64,000 nt of DNA. Source: Nectonema munidae. Taxonomy: Eukaryota > Nematomorpha > Nectonematoida > Nectonematidae. A program made the translations under genes and the position numbers. Shown one piece after another: positions 61,181-64,000 of this stretch; the first letter of the stretch is position 1; every line of letters starts with the position of its first letter. A model generated the notes under the pieces. That model ran no database searches and had not been told where the DNA came from. It saw nothing but the letters and a program-made list of their open reading frames with translations. Location: the NCBI GenBank assembly GCA_030549495.1, contig JAUIRK010000109.1, positions 17,501 through 81,500 on the forward strand. Reading direction: 5' to 3'.

Positions 61181-61448
61181 TATGTTTTTAACTTATGTAA
61201 ATTTTAAAAATTGAAAGTTTTAACTGATAACTTACTTGCAAAAGAACGAAAAATAAAGATATAGAAGAGGGTGGTTCAAATGAATCCAGATGAAAATGAC
61301 TGACAATAAAAAAGTGATATAGATGTTTTCAAAATATGCTGTTTGTGTTTCTCTTGCTGTTATGATGTTCTGAGTCCAAATGCACGTTTTTGCTTATGCT
61401 GTTACACATGTTCTCATTTTACACATGCTGCAAACACATTTATTTATA

Positions 61449-63159
61449 CTAACGGATATTACATAATAGTAGCACTGCTATTAATAAATTAGTAGCAGTA
61501 CCATGGATTTTTGTACTGCTACAAATAAAGTACTGCTACAATTCAAAAAATTTATTAAAAAATTTAATTAACGTTAAATTGTATAGACAAAAATTTTTTT
61601 TTTTAGCGTTACCTTATTCATCATAGACAACAATATCATCCAATTGTTCAATTAATTCAAGCTCTTCTGGATTAACTTTTGCTTCTCCTCGATTTACCCA
61701 GGCTTTACAGAATCGCTCGCCATAAACATCATGCTTTGCAATATGCCAATTTCTGTAATCATTAGAAAAGCCAGAAGATGCAATGCTGTTAGAAATGTTT
61801 GTCAGAGTCATCGCCTGCCACGCATCTCGAAGCCACGATTCCACTATTGATGTTTCTGGACGCTTTGGATTTCCATTTCTTGTATACTGAACAGCATCAG
61901 AGTTCTTCCAAGCATTAATTGTGCATGCTACTCGATCTTTAAGTCCACGAAAAACCCCAATATCACCAGCTTGGAGGTATGCTGTACAACCACCAGGAAA
62001 TACAATGAGCTCAATATTTCTTTTTCTACAATGCTCTTTGATGAGTTTTGAGATATGAGCACGACAACTATCCCACATAATACATTTTCCGGATCGAATA
62101 TCCACAATAGGAAATACTGCATCAATCCATTTAATCAACAATTGTGAATTTACCCATGCTTTTTCTTGCATTGCTGATAGAAGAGGTCCAGTAAGCCGCG
62201 TGATATTGTAACTCTGTTTCCCTTTATGTATCAGAAGAGGTGCTGCTTTTCGCCCATTTGCCCAAAAAGCTACACATGCTGTTATTCTCATCGAAGCGAA
62301 ACCAGTAGATCGAATAAGGACATGACGCTGTCCTTCAAAATCGATTGTTTGACTGCGACAATCATCAAAATATACAGATGTTTCATCCATCAATAGTGTT
62401 AATTCTTCTCTAATAAATGGCTTTCGACTTTGCAGATAAACCATGTAGTCAACTGTTCTTTGAATAAGCTGATCATCTGTGAGTGTTGTCAAATTTGTCA
62501 TTCGACGAAGTGAAAGTTTGAATCGTTGCATGAAAGAAGTGCACCATGTACTAGAGGCCTTAAAACCCTCAACATTGTTCTCTTGTGCCAGAACTATTGC
62601 TTGAGCTCGAACAAAGTTTCTTGTGACCTTCATTTTACGAATTCGCATTTCAACAATAGTATCAAATAATATATCTTCAATTTTTCCAAGCGTCGTTGGT
62701 CTTCCAGCTCCTGTACATCTCTTTTTAGAATTAGAAACTTCTTTGATTTCATCTTTTTTACGCCACCATTGGTAGTACTGTGACTCTGAATAGTTTAAAT
62801 TTCTTGTTTTACAGAAATGAAGATACGCTTTATGAACACTACAATTATTTTGCTCAATGTATGTAATAACTTCTTTTTTAAATGTTACTGATATGCTTTG
62901 TCGTTTCGCCATTTTGGCAAAATAAAACTAAGGAAATATTAAAAAATTAAAAAAAAAAGTAAAATTGACAAGATAAAGACTTAAAAAAATTCAAACAAAC
63001 AAAATAAAAATTAAATTATTTTTGATTAATTTTCATTTTTTTTTATTAATTATAAGGGTCTATCACAGGTTCGCTTTTTACTGCTACTATTTTTATTGTA
63101 GCAGTATGCTGCTACTGCTACTAATTAAGCCACTGCTACTAATATGTAATATCCGTTAG
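61449..63159 (-). mobile_element. Complete pogo-like transposon with intact transposase
   Basis: The terminal inverted repeats begin CTAACGGATATTACATAATA at the left and, inversely, CTAACGGATATTACATATTA at the right, with TA on each side (TATA at the left, TATA at the right). They continue with repeated GTAGCAGT words (AGTAGCAGTA, TACTGCTAC), likely transposase-binding sites, for about 90 bp inward on both sides. One open transposase gene fills the interior. This is the only transposon in the window that looks whole, and probably the youngest. Confidence 0.92.
61614..62912 (-). CDS. pogo-like DDE transposase, uninterrupted
   Basis: The protein has 432 residues. Residues 6-54 form a Psq/CENP-B-N-like helix-turn-helix (VTFKKEVITYIEQNNCSVHK), residues about 75-140 the second, CENP-B-type DNA-binding domain (ENNVEGFKASSTWCTSFMQR), and about 168-400 the DDE_1 nuclease. 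The acidic triad is complete: D176 (LLMDET), D281 (IMWDSCRAH) and D317 (LQAGDIGVFRGLK), spaced as DD35D. This enzyme would cut the element's terminal repeats and paste it at TA sites, in the nucleus. The start is the first Met of the frame (MAKRQS). The C-terminus is Glu-rich and acidic (PEELELIEQLDDIVVYDE), as in other pogo relatives. It has no stop or shift, unlike every neighbour. Confidence 0.93.
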   Translation of the reverse strand: MAKRQSISVTFKKEVITYIEQNNCSVHKAYLHFCKTRNLNYSESQYYQWWRKKDEIKEVSNSKKRCTGAGRPTTLGKIEDILFDTIVEMRIRKMKVTRNFVRAQAIVLAQENNVEGFKASSTWCTSFMQRFKLSLRRMTNLTTLTDDQLIQRTVDYMVYLQSRKPFIREELTLLMDETSVYFDDCRSQTIDFEGQRHVLIRSTGFASMRITACVAFWANGRKAAPLLIHKGKQSYNITRLTGPLLSAMQEKAWVNSQLLIKWIDAVFPIVDIRSGKCIMWDSCRAHISKLIKEHCRKRNIELIVFPGGCTAYLQAGDIGVFRGLKDRVACTINAWKNSDAVQYTRNGNPKRPETSIVESWLRDAWQAMTLTNISNSIASSGFSNDYRNWHIAKHDVYGERFCKAWVNRGEAKVNPEELELIEQLDDIVVYDE

Positions 63160-63384
63160 TATATTTGCCATAGCTTAGAATGAAGTCATGCTTTTAACCG
63201 TTTGTGCTTGGTCCTTTTTGTGTGATTCATCGCTATTTTCATTGATATATTCTGTCAGTTTTACCAGGGAAAGGAAATAAATGCATGGTTGCTGTTGTCG
63301 TTAAATACACGGTAAAGCTAATTGATTTTCTTTTGGAAGGAAGAAATTAAGGTCGCTATTGACTGTGGGTCGCTTGACTGTATA
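63160..63384. other. No recognised feature
   Basis: Short spacer between the pogo-like element and the hairpin below. Confidence 0.4.
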
Positions 63385-63503
63385 TCAGAACGACTACGTT
63401 TCTTTCTCAAATAGTATAAAGAAGAAATGAAGATCGTAGTGTAAAACACATAATACATCATTTCTTCTGTATACTACTTGATAAAGGAACGTAGTCGTTC
63501 TGA
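63385..63503. repeat. Near-perfect 46-bp-arm hairpin
   Basis: TCAGAACGACTACGTT... at 63385-63430 pairs with 63458-63503. By eye 42 of 46 positions match with no gap, around a 27-nt loop. The outer ends are TATA. It could be a small MITE or the stem of a structured RNA. Confidence 0.85.
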
Positions 63504-63512
63504 AATATATTG

Positions 63513-64000
63513 CTTGGTTCAAATAAAGTGTTCCTTTTAATATCCTATTCCTTTACGATTTTTGTATATTTTCTTACACAATGGAACAAAATATTACATT
63601 AATTTGACTCTTTCATTTACAGTAATCAATAGAGATAAACCTTTTAGGCGGTAAAATATATAGAATACTTTCCTATATAGTTATGTGCTATAAAAAAATA
63701 TTTTTCCTGCTAAGCTCTCTTTCAAAATCGCTGCTACATTACTGTCCCTTATCAAATAGTAGTTTTATGACAAAAAAAATCAAAAGTTTTGAGTTTCTAA
63801 CTCTCAATATTTGATTTTTCACAAATATTTTATTGAAATTTCGTGAGTTTAATACTTTTTTAGGGCGTCTCTAAACCTATTCCTGATACGTCAAAAATAT
63901 TAGCACTTTTCTTATTTTTCATTATTATTCGATGAGTTTTAAAAAAAGAAAGTATCATGACGATTATCTTAGATACGGATTTGCATCTCTTCAAAAGGGG
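63513..64000. other. No recognised feature
   Basis: AT-rich sequence to the window end. No coding signal. Confidence 0.4.

Overview
This is an AT-rich (roughly 30% GC) eukaryotic window, almost certainly from an invertebrate animal and most likely an arthropod. The evidence is spliced coding exons, introns both very short (47-52 nt) and kilobase-sized, and dense metazoan transposons (Tc1/mariner, hAT, pogo/Tigger, piggyBac, Merlin, RTE and other LINEs, a Ty3/gypsy fossil). A copepod such as a sea louse would fit the AT content and transposon mix, but that is a guess. No rRNA, tRNA gene, CRISPR array or bacterial-style operon was found.

Only one host gene is supported. It is a plus-strand ankyrin-repeat gene resembling ANKRD11/ANKRD12. 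Its exons are 4233-4445, 11477-11619, 14674-16024, 16072-17201, 17251-17755 and 17808-17948. All splice phases agree and give about 1,160 codons, open at both ends. Three ankyrin repeats lie in the first three exons, followed by a long Ser/Lys/Asn-rich low-complexity region. The first exon, and the C-terminal domain typical of the vertebrate proteins, were not found.

The 7-kb intron between the first two exons found is packed with repeats: a possible MITE, a LINE fragment, a decayed Ty3/gypsy element carrying a tiny nested retroposon, and an internally deleted hAT with a perfect 8-bp target duplication. Upstream of the gene (1-4100) lie a decayed repeat-encoded protein of unrecognised class, split by a Tc1 fragment, and a hAT fragment.

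From 18 kb to the end the window is mostly a graveyard of nested transposons. Main items in order: a LINE with a fold-back element (18.8-20.3 kb), a LINE 3' end (20.9 kb), MITE-like elements (21.6, 27.3 kb), a hAT remnant (22.8 kb), a 2.4-kb imperfect inverted repeat (23.8-26.2 kb), a second unrecognised repeat-encoded protein (28.4-29.2 kb), a LINE (30 kb), a 3.3-kb hAT shell containing a pogo-like remnant (31.3-34.6 kb), a piggyBac cut in two by a hAT (35.4-39.0 kb), a strikingly GC-rich Tigger (39.5-41.3 kb), a hAT end (41.7 kb), a Merlin with 9-bp TSD (43.5 kb), a near-complete RTE LINE with 18-bp TSD (51.1-54.4 kb), a tRNA-like SINE (55.3 kb), a mariner relic (57 kb), a Tigger split by a Tigger-type MITE (59-61.2 kb), and a pogo-like element with matching terminal repeats and an uninterrupted 432-codon transposase (61.4-63.2 kb). 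A 125-bp hairpin follows at 63.4 kb. Three homopolymer patches (0.7, 33.0, 36.4 kb) look like assembly or sequencing trouble.
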